NCBI GenBank assembly: GCA_944320135.1
Contig: CALUGI010000019.1
Span: 1-60,158, forward strand
DNA from: an uncultured Phocaeicola sp.
GTDB taxonomy: Bacteria > Bacteroidota > Bacteroidia > Bacteroidales > Bacteroidaceae
Reading direction: 5' to 3'
DNA length: 60,158 bases
The notes under the pieces are model-generated. The model was not told the origin of the DNA. It did no database searches and worked only from the letters and a program-made list of their open reading frames with translations. This document shows positions 7,821 through 15,417 of the stretch, one piece after another. A program made the position numbers and the translations under genes. Position 1 is the first letter of the stretch, and each line of letters opens with the position of its first letter.

Positions 7821-8268
7821 ATGAAACGATTTTGTTTGACAATTATATTTGGAACTTTGAGCGCAATTTGCAGTATCAGCAAAGCGCAGGAAGTGAAAAT
7901 CGACTTTAGCTTGACGTATGACAAGTCGAAAAACGAGATGACTCTGACGGTGTCCAATTGGGGATAATGATGTCTTGTTGATTAATCAGGGTCGAGGTGC
8001 TTCTGCAGGCAGTCATATTTTTTTATATTATAAAACATTTGATGGCGTTCCTGCTTCAACCTCTTTGCCGTTGATAGATTATGATTCGGAAAATTGCAGA
8101 CGGGTTATTCAGAAAGAATTGCCGGCCGGACAACAGCTCATACAGGTATATAATTTGACCCAGGCACTTGCATGGAATGCAAGAAAGGCTCAAGTTTATT
8201 TAGCAGTAGCTTATTGGAAGGACGATCATTTTGAATTGGAACATTTGAATAAGGAGTTCGTGTTTTAG
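7821..8268 (+). pseudogene. frameshifted member C2 of the small secreted family
   Basis: This is the tandem copy of the 6631 pseudogene. It has the same start codon context, an almost identical first 250 bases, and the same loss of two bases at the G-run around 7960-7963, giving TAA at 7965-7967. The second part (97 codons, ending NKEFVF with TAG) is open in the shifted frame and differs from C1 in the middle (DYDSENCRRVIQKEL against DYDSQNKRRIPLKEL). Because the lesion is identical in both copies, it arose before the duplication, was spread by gene conversion, or is tolerated or programmed. Confidence 0.75.
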
Positions 8269-8307
8269 GTGTGCTATTTTTATTGTTTTAAAGACAGAAA
8301 AACGATT

Positions 8308-8751
8308 ATGAAGAAGTGTTATTTGGCAATAGTCTTGATGTTAGTTCTTATTCCCGGTTACGGCGTATCTCAAGAGGTCGGAATAGACATGTCATACGAC
8401 AGATACAAGAATGAACTGACTCTTGTCTTGACCAACAAGAGTGATAAGGAACTGTGGGTGCGCAACCAGTCTTCGTTAGATGAGTGGTCAGGCAGTCTGG
8501 TGGAAATGTTTTATGAAACGAAAGACGGTTATTCGATGCATATCCCATTCAGTTTGTTCGAGTATGATATAGTGAATAGGGAACCTGTTGTTTTGAAGGT
8601 TCTTCCTCCTAATGGGAAACTGGAACGTACTTTTTATTTATCGTTAGAGAGGGTACATATCCTTAGAAAAGCAAATGTTTGTTTGACAATGTTTTGTGAG
8701 AAGGACGGTAAAATTGAACACTTGTTTCAGGAAAAGGAGTTTGTGTTTTGA
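8308..8751 (+). CDS. small secreted protein, family member D (immunity-like)
   Basis: This protein of 147 residues starts at ATG 8308, just before a signal peptide (MKKCYLAIVLMLVLIPGYGVS). The mature part begins QEVGIDMSYDRYKNELTLVL and aligns along its length with the frameshifted C1/C2 genes, both ending in EFVF. It is thus the intact version of that subfamily. It is the last gene of the array, and its stop overlaps the first possible start of the O-antigen-ligase-like frame (8748). A periplasmic beta-sandwich is predicted. Immunity function is inferred only from the array context. Confidence 0.7.
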   Translation: MKKCYLAIVLMLVLIPGYGVSQEVGIDMSYDRYKNELTLVLTNKSDKELWVRNQSSLDEWSGSLVEMFYETKDGYSMHIPFSLFEYDIVNREPVVLKVLPPNGKLERTFYLSLERVHILRKANVCLTMFCEKDGKIEHLFQEKEFVF

Positions 8752-10238
8752 TGAGCAGTTTTGTTGTGCGGAGCGGCGAAATGCCGCTCCTGCTTCTTTG
8801 CCTGCTGGCGTGTTTCCATCGGGATGTTCCGGCGGACATGTCTTCATTGTGGCGGATGGGGACGGCTGTTTCCGTCTGTCTTGGTGTGCGGATGATTCCG
8901 TGCAAATGCCGTCGTCTGCTGCTTTATGGCTTCGTTTTTTGGGGAGTGGTGGAAAGTGTAGTGGCGGTGTTGCAGCAAACCGGTCTGTTGGAGAGCAACC
9001 ACCGTGCGTTTGACGTGACGGGCACGTTCGGCAATCCCGGTCCGTTGGGCGGCTTGTTGGGGATGGCGGTTGTGTCGGCCTTTGGGATGGCTTGCAGGCA
9101 ATGGAAGCGGCAGGGGAAGCGGTCTGTGTGGGTTGCATTGCCGATAGCCGTTGTCTTTTGCGGTCTGTTGCTTTCCGGTTCGCGTGCCGGATGGTTGGGC
9201 GGACTGGTTGGAGCCGGAGTGCTGTGCGGCAGTGTTTTTCATATCCGAAGGAAGACGCTTGTTGCAGGATTGGGGATTCTGTGTCTGTGTGCGGCCGGAA
9301 TGTACTTCCTGAGACCGGATTCTGCAAACGGCCGCCTGCTGATATGGTACAACACCTTGGCGATGTGGGCGGACAATCCTCTTTTCGGAGCAGGCACGGG
9401 CGGATGGTTGGCGAACTACATGCACTTTCAGGCAGATTTCTTTGCGCTCCGTCCTTCTTCATCTTGGGGAATGCTGGCAGACAATGCGGCGTATCCGTAC
9501 AACGAGTTCTTGCGTATCGCTGCGGAACAGGGCCTGTTGGGATTGTCCTTGGCCGTATGGATGCTTTATGAGTGGTTCCGCTATCCGTCAGCCGGGTGGG
9601 AGGAAAATTGCTTGAAAGGGATGCTGTCGGCATTCCTTGCGTTCGCTTTCTTCTCTTATCCGTTAGATGTGTTTCCTTTGACGCTGGCATTTGCTGCGAT
9701 GGCCGGAATGATGAAAAGTCGTCCGCTGAGGGTGTTCAGATTGTCTTCATGCGTGAAGTACGGTTTGGGCGGAATCTGTTTGTTTGCGCTTCTGTCGGTT
9801 TCTTTGTGGTCGTACCATATATATAAAGGTGCGTTGTCCGATTGGAGCCTGTATCCTTTCTTTCGTTACAATCCCGAAGTCATGGATATTTATGCGCAGA
9901 CCGGAAGATTCGGAACATGCGCGCCGCAAAGGGAACTGGGGCTGCTGGAAGAAACGGCCCGGATAATCCCGACGGTGGAAACGTATTGCGCTATGGGCGG
10001 CATCCATGAAAGAAAGGGCGATGACGGGAAGGCGGAAGCCTGCTACCGCGAGGCAGCCGATATGGTTCCTTCGCGGATAACGGCCAAATATCATTTGTTC
10101 AGTCTGTATCTTTCGCGGCAAGACACGGCCTCTGCCGTCCGTATCGGAAGCGAACTGCTGGCCCTGCCGGTGAAGGCGGAAGGCACGAAGACGCTGCGGA
10201 TGAAGGGGAAGGTCGGGCGGTTCCTTCGGAATAGGTGA
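8748..10238 (+). CDS. O-antigen ligase/polymerase (Wzy_C)-like membrane protein with C-terminal TPR
   Basis: The frame has 496 residues. It contains a series of hydrophobic helices and the Wzy_C/O-antigen-ligase signatures: SNHRAFDVTGTFGNPGPLGG, GSRAGWLGG, LLIWYNTLAMWADNPLFGAG and EFLRIAAEQGLLGL. After the last helix (near residue 355) a periplasmic TPR-like region follows (YCAMGGIHERKGDDGKAEAC). Such proteins join or polymerise lipid-linked glycans at the inner membrane. The start is uncertain: 8748 overlaps the previous gene and 8781 is an alternative. The first 30 codons coincide with a hairpin repeat also found three times upstream. Compared with relatives I know, the N-terminus seems short, so the 5' end may have been replaced during rearrangement of the neighbouring array. 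Confidence 0.7.
   Translation: MMSSFVVRSGEMPLLLLCLLACFHRDVPADMSSLWRMGTAVSVCLGVRMIPCKCRRLLLYGFVFWGVVESVVAVLQQTGLLESNHRAFDVTGTFGNPGPLGGLLGMAVVSAFGMACRQWKRQGKRSVWVALPIAVVFCGLLLSGSRAGWLGGLVGAGVLCGSVFHIRRKTLVAGLGILCLCAAGMYFLRPDSANGRLLIWYNTLAMWADNPLFGAGTGGWLANYMHFQADFFALRPSSSWGMLADNAAYPYNEFLRIAAEQGLLGLSLAVWMLYEWFRYPSAGWEENCLKGMLSAFLAFAFFSYPLDVFPLTLAFAAMAGMMKSRPLRVFRLSSCVKYGLGGICLFALLSVSLWSYHIYKGALSDWSLYPFFRYNPEVMDIYAQTGRFGTCAPQRELGLLEETARIIPTVETYCAMGGIHERKGDDGKAEACYREAADMVPSRITAKYHLFSLYLSRQDTASAVRIGSELLALPVKAEGTKTLRMKGKVGRFLRNR
8770..8790. repeat. hairpin repeat copy 4, inside the O-antigen-ligase-like frame
   Basis: GGAGCGGC-GAAAT-GCCGCTCC, identical to copy 2. It encodes residues about 9-15 of the 8748 frame (SGEMPLL). 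Confidence 0.75.
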
Positions 10239-10246
10239 TTCCGATG

Positions 10247-10278
10247 TTTGAAAATGTCATTGATTTGCACTAACTTTG
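10247..10278 (+). promoter_or_regulatory. promoter of the nfn fusion gene
   Basis: TTTG at 10247-10250, 20 bases, then TAACTTTG at 10271-10278: a full match to the Bacteroidetes sigma-ABfr consensus, 54 bp before the chosen start at 10333. Confidence 0.85.
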
Positions 10279-10332
10279 CGGCGTTCAATCCGATAAATCT
10301 TGAAATAACTAACTTATTTGAATAAACAGAAG

Positions 10333-12624
10333 ATGAATAGAATCATTTCGAAAGAGCATTTCTCTGAAAAGGTCTTCAAACTTGTGGTTGAAGCTCCTTT
10401 GATTGCGAAGTCGCGCAAGGCGGGACATTTCGTGATTGTGCGCGTGGGTGAAAAGGGCGAGCGTATGCCGCTCACCATTGCGGGGGCAGACCCCGTGAAG
10501 GGTACCATCACGCTGGTGGTGCAGGAAGTCGGGCTTTCGTCCACCCGCCTGTGCGAGTTGAACGAAGGCGACTATATCACTGACGTGGTGGGGCCGTTAG
10601 GCAAGGCTACGCACATTGAAAATTTCGGAACGGTGGTGTGCGCCGGAGGCGGAGTGGGAGTAGCTCCGATGCTCCCGATTGTGCAGGCGCTGAAAGCTGC
10701 CGGAAACCGCGTGATAACGGTGCTGGCCGGGCGCACGAAGGAGCTGATAATTCTGGAAAAGGAGATGCGCGAGAGTTCGGACGAGGTCATTATCATGACC
10801 GACGACGGCTCTTACGGCAACAAGGGCTTGGTGACCGAAGGCGTGGAAGCGGTTATCAAGCGCGAAAAGGTGGACAAGTGTTTCGCCATCGGCCCCGCCG
10901 TGATGATGAAGTTCGTGTGCCTCCTTACCAAAAAGTACGGCATCCCGACCGACGTTTCGCTGAACACCATCATGGTGGACGGAACGGGCATGTGCGGCGC
11001 GTGCCGAATCACGGTAGGGGGGAAGACCCGTTTCGTTTGCGTGGACGGACCGGAGTTCGACGGGCATCAGGTGGATTTCGACGAGATGCTGAAGCGTATG
11101 GGCGCGTTCAAGGACGTGGAGCGTGAAGAAATTCACAAGCTCGACGAGCATCCGCAGGCGTGCCGGGCGGAAGAGAGCCTGACAGACCGTAACGCCCTTT
11201 GGCGCGAAGGGCTTCGCAAGCGCATGAAACCGAAGGAGCGCACCGCCATCCCGCGCGTGAAGATGAACGAGCTCGACCCGGAATATCGCTCGCACAGCCG
11301 CCGGGAAGAAGTGAATCTGGGATTGAACGAGGAACAGGCATTGACCGAGGCGCAGCGTTGTCTGGATTGCCCGAACCCGTCGTGCATGGAAGGCTGTCCG
11401 GTCGGAATCAACATTCCCGCCTTCATCAAAAATATCGAGCGCGGAGAATTTCTGAACGCCGCCAAAGTTTTGAAACAAACAAGCGCGCTTCCTGCCGTTT
11501 GCGGCCGCGTTTGCCCGCAGGAAAAGCAGTGCGAATCGAAGTGCGTCCATCTGAAAATGGGGCACGAAGCGGTTGCCATCGGCTATCTGGAACGCTTTGC
11601 GGCTGATTACGAGCGCGAAAGCGGACAGATATCCGTGCCGGAGATAGCGGAGAAGAACGGCATCAAGGTGGCGGTGGTAGGCTCAGGGCCTGCAGGACTG
11701 TCGTTTGCCGGAGACATGGCGAAGAAGGGTTACGACGTGACCGTGTTCGAGGCCCTGCATGAGATTGGCGGCGTGCTGAAATACGGCATTCCGGAGTTCC
11801 GTCTGCCCAACAAGATTGTGGATGTGGAAATCGAGAACCTCTCGAAGATGGGCGTCGCTTTCGTGAAAGACTGCATCGTGGGGAAGACCGTCAGCGTAGC
11901 CGACCTGGAAGCGGAAGGATATAAAGGCATATTCGTGGCGTCTGGCGCCGGTCTGCCCAACTTCATGAACATTCCGGGCGAGAACTCCATCAACATCATG
12001 TCGTCCAACGAATATCTCACCCGTGTCAACCTGATGGATGCGGCGAGCGAGGATTCCGATACGCCGGTTCCGTTCGGCAAGCGTGTGGCGGTCATCGGCG
12101 GAGGAAACACGGCGATGGATTCCGTGCGCACCGCCAAGCGTCTGGGCGCGGAGCGTGCCATGATTATCTACCGCCGCTCGGAAGCCGAAATGCCGGCGCG
12201 TATCGAAGAAGTGAAGCACGCTAAGGAAGAAGGCGTGGAGTTCCTCACCCTGCACAATCCGATTGAATACAAGGCCGACGAGCAGGGCCGCGTGAAGCAG
12301 GTGGCGCTCCAGAAGATGGAGCTGGGCGAACCCGATGCGTCGGGCCGCCGCAGTCCGGTGCCTGTTCCGGGAGCGGTGGAAACTGTCGATATCGACATGG
12401 CCATCGTGAGCGTGGGCGTGTCTCCGAACCCGATTGTGCCGAACTCGATTGAAGGTCTCGAACTGGGGCGGAAAGGAACGATTGCGGTGAACGAGAACAT
12501 GCAGTCGTCCATCCCGACCATCTATGCCGGAGGCGACATTGTGCGCGGCGGAGCGACCGTGATTCTGGCGATGGGCGACGGCCGCCGTGCCGCAGCTGCA
12601 ATGGACAAGCAGTTGCGCGGATAA
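10333..12624 (+). CDS. NfnA-NfnB fusion: ferredoxin-NADP reductase subunit plus NADPH-dependent glutamate synthase-like subunit
   Basis: The protein has 763 residues. Residues 1 to about 285 are the NfnA/DHODB electron-transfer (SudB) module: an FAD domain with RMPLTIAGAD, an NAD-binding CAGGGVGVAPMLPI, and a [2Fe-2S] site around GMCGACRI...FVC. Residues about 300-763 are the NfnB/SudA glutamate-synthase-like module: two [4Fe-4S] sites (CLDCPNPSCMEGCP, CGRVCPQEKQCESKC) and two Rossmann motifs (VVGSGPAGLSFAG, VIGGGNTAMDS). In bacteria with separate subunits, NfnAB couples reduced ferredoxin and NADH to NADPH formation; here both are one chain, as is usual in Bacteroidales. The start at 10333 is preferred over the TTG at 10318. 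It has its own promoter and terminator. The annotation as glutamate synthase small chain is a common mislabel, since no large subunit is nearby. Confidence 0.88.
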   Translation: MNRIISKEHFSEKVFKLVVEAPLIAKSRKAGHFVIVRVGEKGERMPLTIAGADPVKGTITLVVQEVGLSSTRLCELNEGDYITDVVGPLGKATHIENFGTVVCAGGGVGVAPMLPIVQALKAAGNRVITVLAGRTKELIILEKEMRESSDEVIIMTDDGSYGNKGLVTEGVEAVIKREKVDKCFAIGPAVMMKFVCLLTKKYGIPTDVSLNTIMVDGTGMCGACRITVGGKTRFVCVDGPEFDGHQVDFDEMLKRMGAFKDVEREEIHKLDEHPQACRAEESLTDRNALWREGLRKRMKPKERTAIPRVKMNELDPEYRSHSRREEVNLGLNEEQALTEAQRCLDCPNPSCMEGCPVGINIPAFIKNIERGEFLNAAKVLKQTSALPAVCGRVCPQEKQCESKCVHLKMGHEAVAIGYLERFAADYERESGQISVPEIAEKNGIKVAVVGSGPAGLSFAGDMAKKGYDVTVFEALHEIGGVLKYGIPEFRLPNKIVDVEIENLSKMGVAFVKDCIVGKTVSVADLEAEGYKGIFVASGAGLPNFMNIPGENSINIMSSNEYLTRVNLMDAASEDSDTPVPFGKRVAVIGGGNTAMDSVRTAKRLGAERAMIIYRRSEAEMPARIEEVKHAKEEGVEFLTLHNPIEYKADEQGRVKQVALQKMELGEPDASGRRSPVPVPGAVETVDIDMAIVSVGVSPNPIVPNSIEGLELGRKGTIAVNENMQSSIPTIYAGGDIVRGGATVILAMGDGRRAAAAMDKQLRG

Positions 12625-12648
12625 GGGCAGGACAAAGTAAAAACCTGG

Positions 12649-12698
12649 CGGGGCTGCCTCAAAAACGAACTTCATTTTGAGGCAGCCCCGTTTCGTTT
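12649..12698 (+). terminator. terminator after nfn
   Basis: Perfect 16-bp stem (12649-12664 with 12675-12690), 10-base loop, followed by TTTCGTTTTGCTTTTTT. It stands between converging genes and could work in both directions. Confidence 0.85.
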
Positions 12699-12793
12699 TG
12701 CTTTTTTCAAGATGGAATTCTGCCCTGAATCCGGGCGTTTGTTTTGTTGGAGGCGCTTGTCCTCTGGATGCGGCGGGCTTTGGGGGTGATGCC

Positions 12794-14605
12794 TTACTGC
12801 TGTTCGCGGGTGCCGGATGCAGAATTTTTCAGGAGCGTAAACACAAACTCCAGTCCTCCGCCGGGCATGTTTTTTGCAAAAATCGTCCCTCCGTGAAACA
12901 GCACCGCATTTTTCACTATGGCAAGTCCCAGGCCGGTGCCTCCGAGCTTGCGTGAGCGTCCCTTGTCCACCCGGTAGAACCGTTCGAAAAGGCGGTTCAG
13001 ATGTTCCTCCGGCACCCCGACTCCCGTGTCCGAGAAGCTGAAGTAGTAATACCGTTCGTCTTCGCGGAAGCAGCTGACGGTGATTTTTATGTCAGTTCCG
13101 GCATACGCGATGGCATTGTCTGTCAGGTTGCGGAAAATGGAATACAGGAGCGAACTGTTTCCTGTGACCGTCAGGTTATCGGGCATCTTGTTGACTACGG
13201 CGATTCGCTTTTCTTCAAGCCCTAATGCCACTTCGTTGAGTATGTTTTCTATAATCTTGCTCAAGTTGACCGTTTCTTTCTCCATCATGTCCGGCGCTTC
13301 GTCCATGCGTGTCAGCACCGAGATGTCGCGCAGCAGGTAAGTGAGCCGGTTGCTTTGCGCGTAGCTCCTTTCCAGAAACTTCCGTTTGTTTTCTTCCGGA
13401 ATGTTAGGGTTGTTGATGATTGTTTCCAGATACCCTTGTATGCTGCTGACCGGCGTTTTCAGTTCGTGCGCGATGTTTTGCGTCAGCTGGCGTTTCAGGC
13501 GCGCCTGTTCTTCTTCCTGCGTCATGTCGTTGATGGATATTTCAAACGACATGTCTTGGAAAATGATACATTCGACAATGAACGAACGCGCGTTCTTGTT
13601 GATGTGCATCGAGAAGCGCTTTTCCTCTTTGCTGAAACTCTCCGTGCTGATGTTCTGCGACAGGAACTCGGTGATAGGCTGGAGTTCGGGGACGGAGAAA
13701 ATCTTTTCCGTCGTATGCAGATGCCGGTCGGAAATGTTGTTGATGTATTGCGTGAAGAGATTGTTCACCAGAATCTCTTTACGTTCTTTCGTAAACACTC
13801 CAAGTCCTTCGTGGGAGGTCTGCAAGTGCAGAATCAGCTTCTCGCGTTCGATGTAGAGGGCGCTCTTCGTGCGGTGCAGCCTTTTGTAGATTTTAATGAT
13901 GTGCTGCGAGATTTCTCCCAGTTCGTTTTTCGGAAATGTCTGTAGGATGTCCATGTCAATCGGTTCGTTGCGGTCGGCTTTCATGGCGAACTGCTGCAGT
14001 TTGGTGACCGACACTCCCAGCTTGCGGGTAAAGCGGTAGAAGATAACCAGAAGGATGAAGCAGATTGCAAATGCAAACCACAAGTATCCGGAGTCAGCTT
14101 TCAAGTGTTCCGCCAGACTGACATTGTAAGGCAAAGCGGAGCGGATGATGAGGCGGTATGGCGGGTAGTAGCGTGCCGAGTAGAAGTATTCTTCTCCTTC
14201 GTTCGACTCCGACTTGCGTCCGATGGAATATCCGCTTCCGTACATCAGCGCATCTTCCACTTCTTCGCGTTCCGCATGGTTCCCAAACGACTTCCAGTTA
14301 GGATTCGTGTTGTCGTAAATCACCTGTCCCGAAGGCTTGATGATGGTCACGCGCAGGTTAGGTATCATGTGCGTGGTGACATAATGCTGCATCGTTTCGC
14401 TGGTAAACCCTTTGTTGTCCGATATGAAATCGCACACTTGGTTGTTGTAGTTCTGCAATTGCATGTTCAGCAGTTCCGATTTGAATGACTTCTCTCTCTG
14501 ATATTGGAAAAGGATGAAGCAGACGGCATAGCTCAGAAAAAGAAATACGACAGACAGGAACAGCTTTTGGCTGAACGAAAGAAAACCTAAAGAAAACTTA
14601 GTCAT
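12794..14605 (-). CDS. membrane sensor histidine kinase
   Basis: This 603-residue protein starts at ATG 14605, in front of the first transmembrane helix (SQKLFLSVVFLFLSYAVCFILF). A periplasmic sensor of about 135 residues follows, then a second helix (WFAFAICFILLVIFYRF), a linker with HAMP/PAS-like character, a HisKA domain with QNIAHELKTP (His near 380) and a HATPase domain with NLTDNAIAYAG, DTGVGVPEEH and GTGLGLAIVKN. It is a complete class-I kinase. The gene follows its response regulator with a 19-bp gap on the same strand. The signal it senses is not evident. It resembles PhoR-type kinases, but nothing nearby points to phosphate. Confidence 0.9.
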   Translation of the reverse strand: MTKFSLGFLSFSQKLFLSVVFLFLSYAVCFILFQYQREKSFKSELLNMQLQNYNNQVCDFISDNKGFTSETMQHYVTTHMIPNLRVTIIKPSGQVIYDNTNPNWKSFGNHAEREEVEDALMYGSGYSIGRKSESNEGEEYFYSARYYPPYRLIIRSALPYNVSLAEHLKADSGYLWFAFAICFILLVIFYRFTRKLGVSVTKLQQFAMKADRNEPIDMDILQTFPKNELGEISQHIIKIYKRLHRTKSALYIEREKLILHLQTSHEGLGVFTKERKEILVNNLFTQYINNISDRHLHTTEKIFSVPELQPITEFLSQNISTESFSKEEKRFSMHINKNARSFIVECIIFQDMSFEISINDMTQEEEQARLKRQLTQNIAHELKTPVSSIQGYLETIINNPNIPEENKRKFLERSYAQSNRLTYLLRDISVLTRMDEAPDMMEKETVNLSKIIENILNEVALGLEEKRIAVVNKMPDNLTVTGNSSLLYSIFRNLTDNAIAYAGTDIKITVSCFREDERYYYFSFSDTGVGVPEEHLNRLFERFYRVDKGRSRKLGGTGLGLAIVKNAVLFHGGTIFAKNMPGGGLEFVFTLLKNSASGTREQQ

Positions 14606-14624
14606 AGCATTTGCGGCGTAGCCT

Positions 14625-15311
14625 TTATTCACATTCAAAACAATATCCATATCCTAAGCGCGTGACGATGCGTTGCCCGTATTCTCCTATTTTCTTGCGG
14701 AGGCGGGTGATGTTCACGTCGATGGTGCGGTCGAGCACATACACTTCGTCGTGCCACACTTTGGCCAGTATGTCTTCACGCGAGAATACGCGCCCCTGGT
14801 TCTGCAACAGGAGAAGCAGAATCTCGAACTCCTTCTTGGTCAAGGGGGCTTCTTCTCCGTTGATGGTCACTTTCTTTTGTGGAATGTTGACCACAAGCCC
14901 TTTATAGGCGAGCTGTTCGGGCGTTTGTGCCTGCACTCCCGCAGTGCGGCGCAACACGGCTTTGACGCGCATAATCACTTCGCGTAAAGAAAAAGGTTTC
15001 GAGATGTAGTCGTCCGCTCCCAGATTGAAGCCCGTGAGCGTGTCGTTTTCCGTGTCTTTGGCGGTAATGAAGATGATAGGGATGTTTTGGGTGTCCTTGT
15101 TCTTCTGGAGCATACTGGCCATTTTGAATCCGGAAATTTCGCCCATCATCACGTCCAGCAGCAACAGGTTGTATTGTGGAAGGTCAAGTTTCAGCGCTTC
15201 TTCGGCGGAGTTGGCGGTATCTACCGTATATCCCTCCATTTCGAGATTGAACTTCAGGATTTCACACAAGTCTTCTTCGTCGTCAACGACCAATATTCGA
15301 TACTCGTTCAT
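14625..15311 (-). CDS. OmpR/PhoB-type response regulator
   Basis: The protein has 228 residues. The receiver domain shows the acidic pair DDEED near residue 10, the phosphorylated Asp53 in LLLDVMMG, Thr/Lys switch residues (ITAKD, ISKPFS), and a winged-helix DNA-binding domain from about residue 130 (LTKKEFEILLLLLQNQGRVFSRE, then RTIDVNITRLRKKIG). ATG 15311 is chosen over an in-frame upstream start because a complete promoter lies at 15338-15369. It is the first gene of a two-gene operon with the kinase at 12794-14605. Confidence 0.92.
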   Translation of the reverse strand: MNEYRILVVDDEEDLCEILKFNLEMEGYTVDTANSAEEALKLDLPQYNLLLLDVMMGEISGFKMASMLQKNKDTQNIPIIFITAKDTENDTLTGFNLGADDYISKPFSLREVIMRVKAVLRRTAGVQAQTPEQLAYKGLVVNIPQKKVTINGEEAPLTKKEFEILLLLLQNQGRVFSREDILAKVWHDEVYVLDRTIDVNITRLRKKIGEYGQRIVTRLGYGYCFECE

Positions 15312-15337
15312 AGCGGTTCTTCTATTGTTGTTTGTTG

Positions 15338-15369
15338 CAAAGTTATATTCGTTTGTTAGCACTTGCAAA
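15338..15369 (-). promoter_or_regulatory. promoter of the two-component operon
   Basis: On the minus strand TTTG (15369-15366), 20 bases, TAACTTTG (15345-15338). Full consensus match, 27 bp upstream of the response-regulator start. Confidence 0.85.
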
Positions 15370-15417
15370 AGTGACCGAATTTTGTTTCTCTCTTATGAAA
15401 TACCTGTTACAATTGTG

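Larger units (their letters stand above)
6030..8268 (+). repeat. 1,190-bp tandem duplication of immunity-like genes
   Basis: Two copies lie head to tail: about 6030-7219 and about 7220-8268. Matching landmarks are exactly 1,190 bp apart: gene starts 6077/7267 and 6631/7821, and hairpins 6518/7708. Between 6660 and 6895 versus 7850 and 8085 the copies are almost identical, then they diverge near 6898/8088 and become similar again. Each carries one intact gene and one frameshifted gene. The right copy lacks the second hairpin and is followed by a different paralogue (8308). Confidence 0.85.

Noticed and set aside
8644-9690. 348-codon antisense frame over the O-antigen-ligase-like gene
   Set aside because: Low-complexity Pro/Thr/Arg composition typical of a shadow frame; the sense strand has clear transmembrane helices and Wzy_C motifs.
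10333-12624. Annotation as plain glutamate synthase small subunit
   Set aside because: The N-terminal NfnA/SudB-type domain is fused to it and no large glutamate synthase subunit is near, so an Nfn-type enzyme is more likely.
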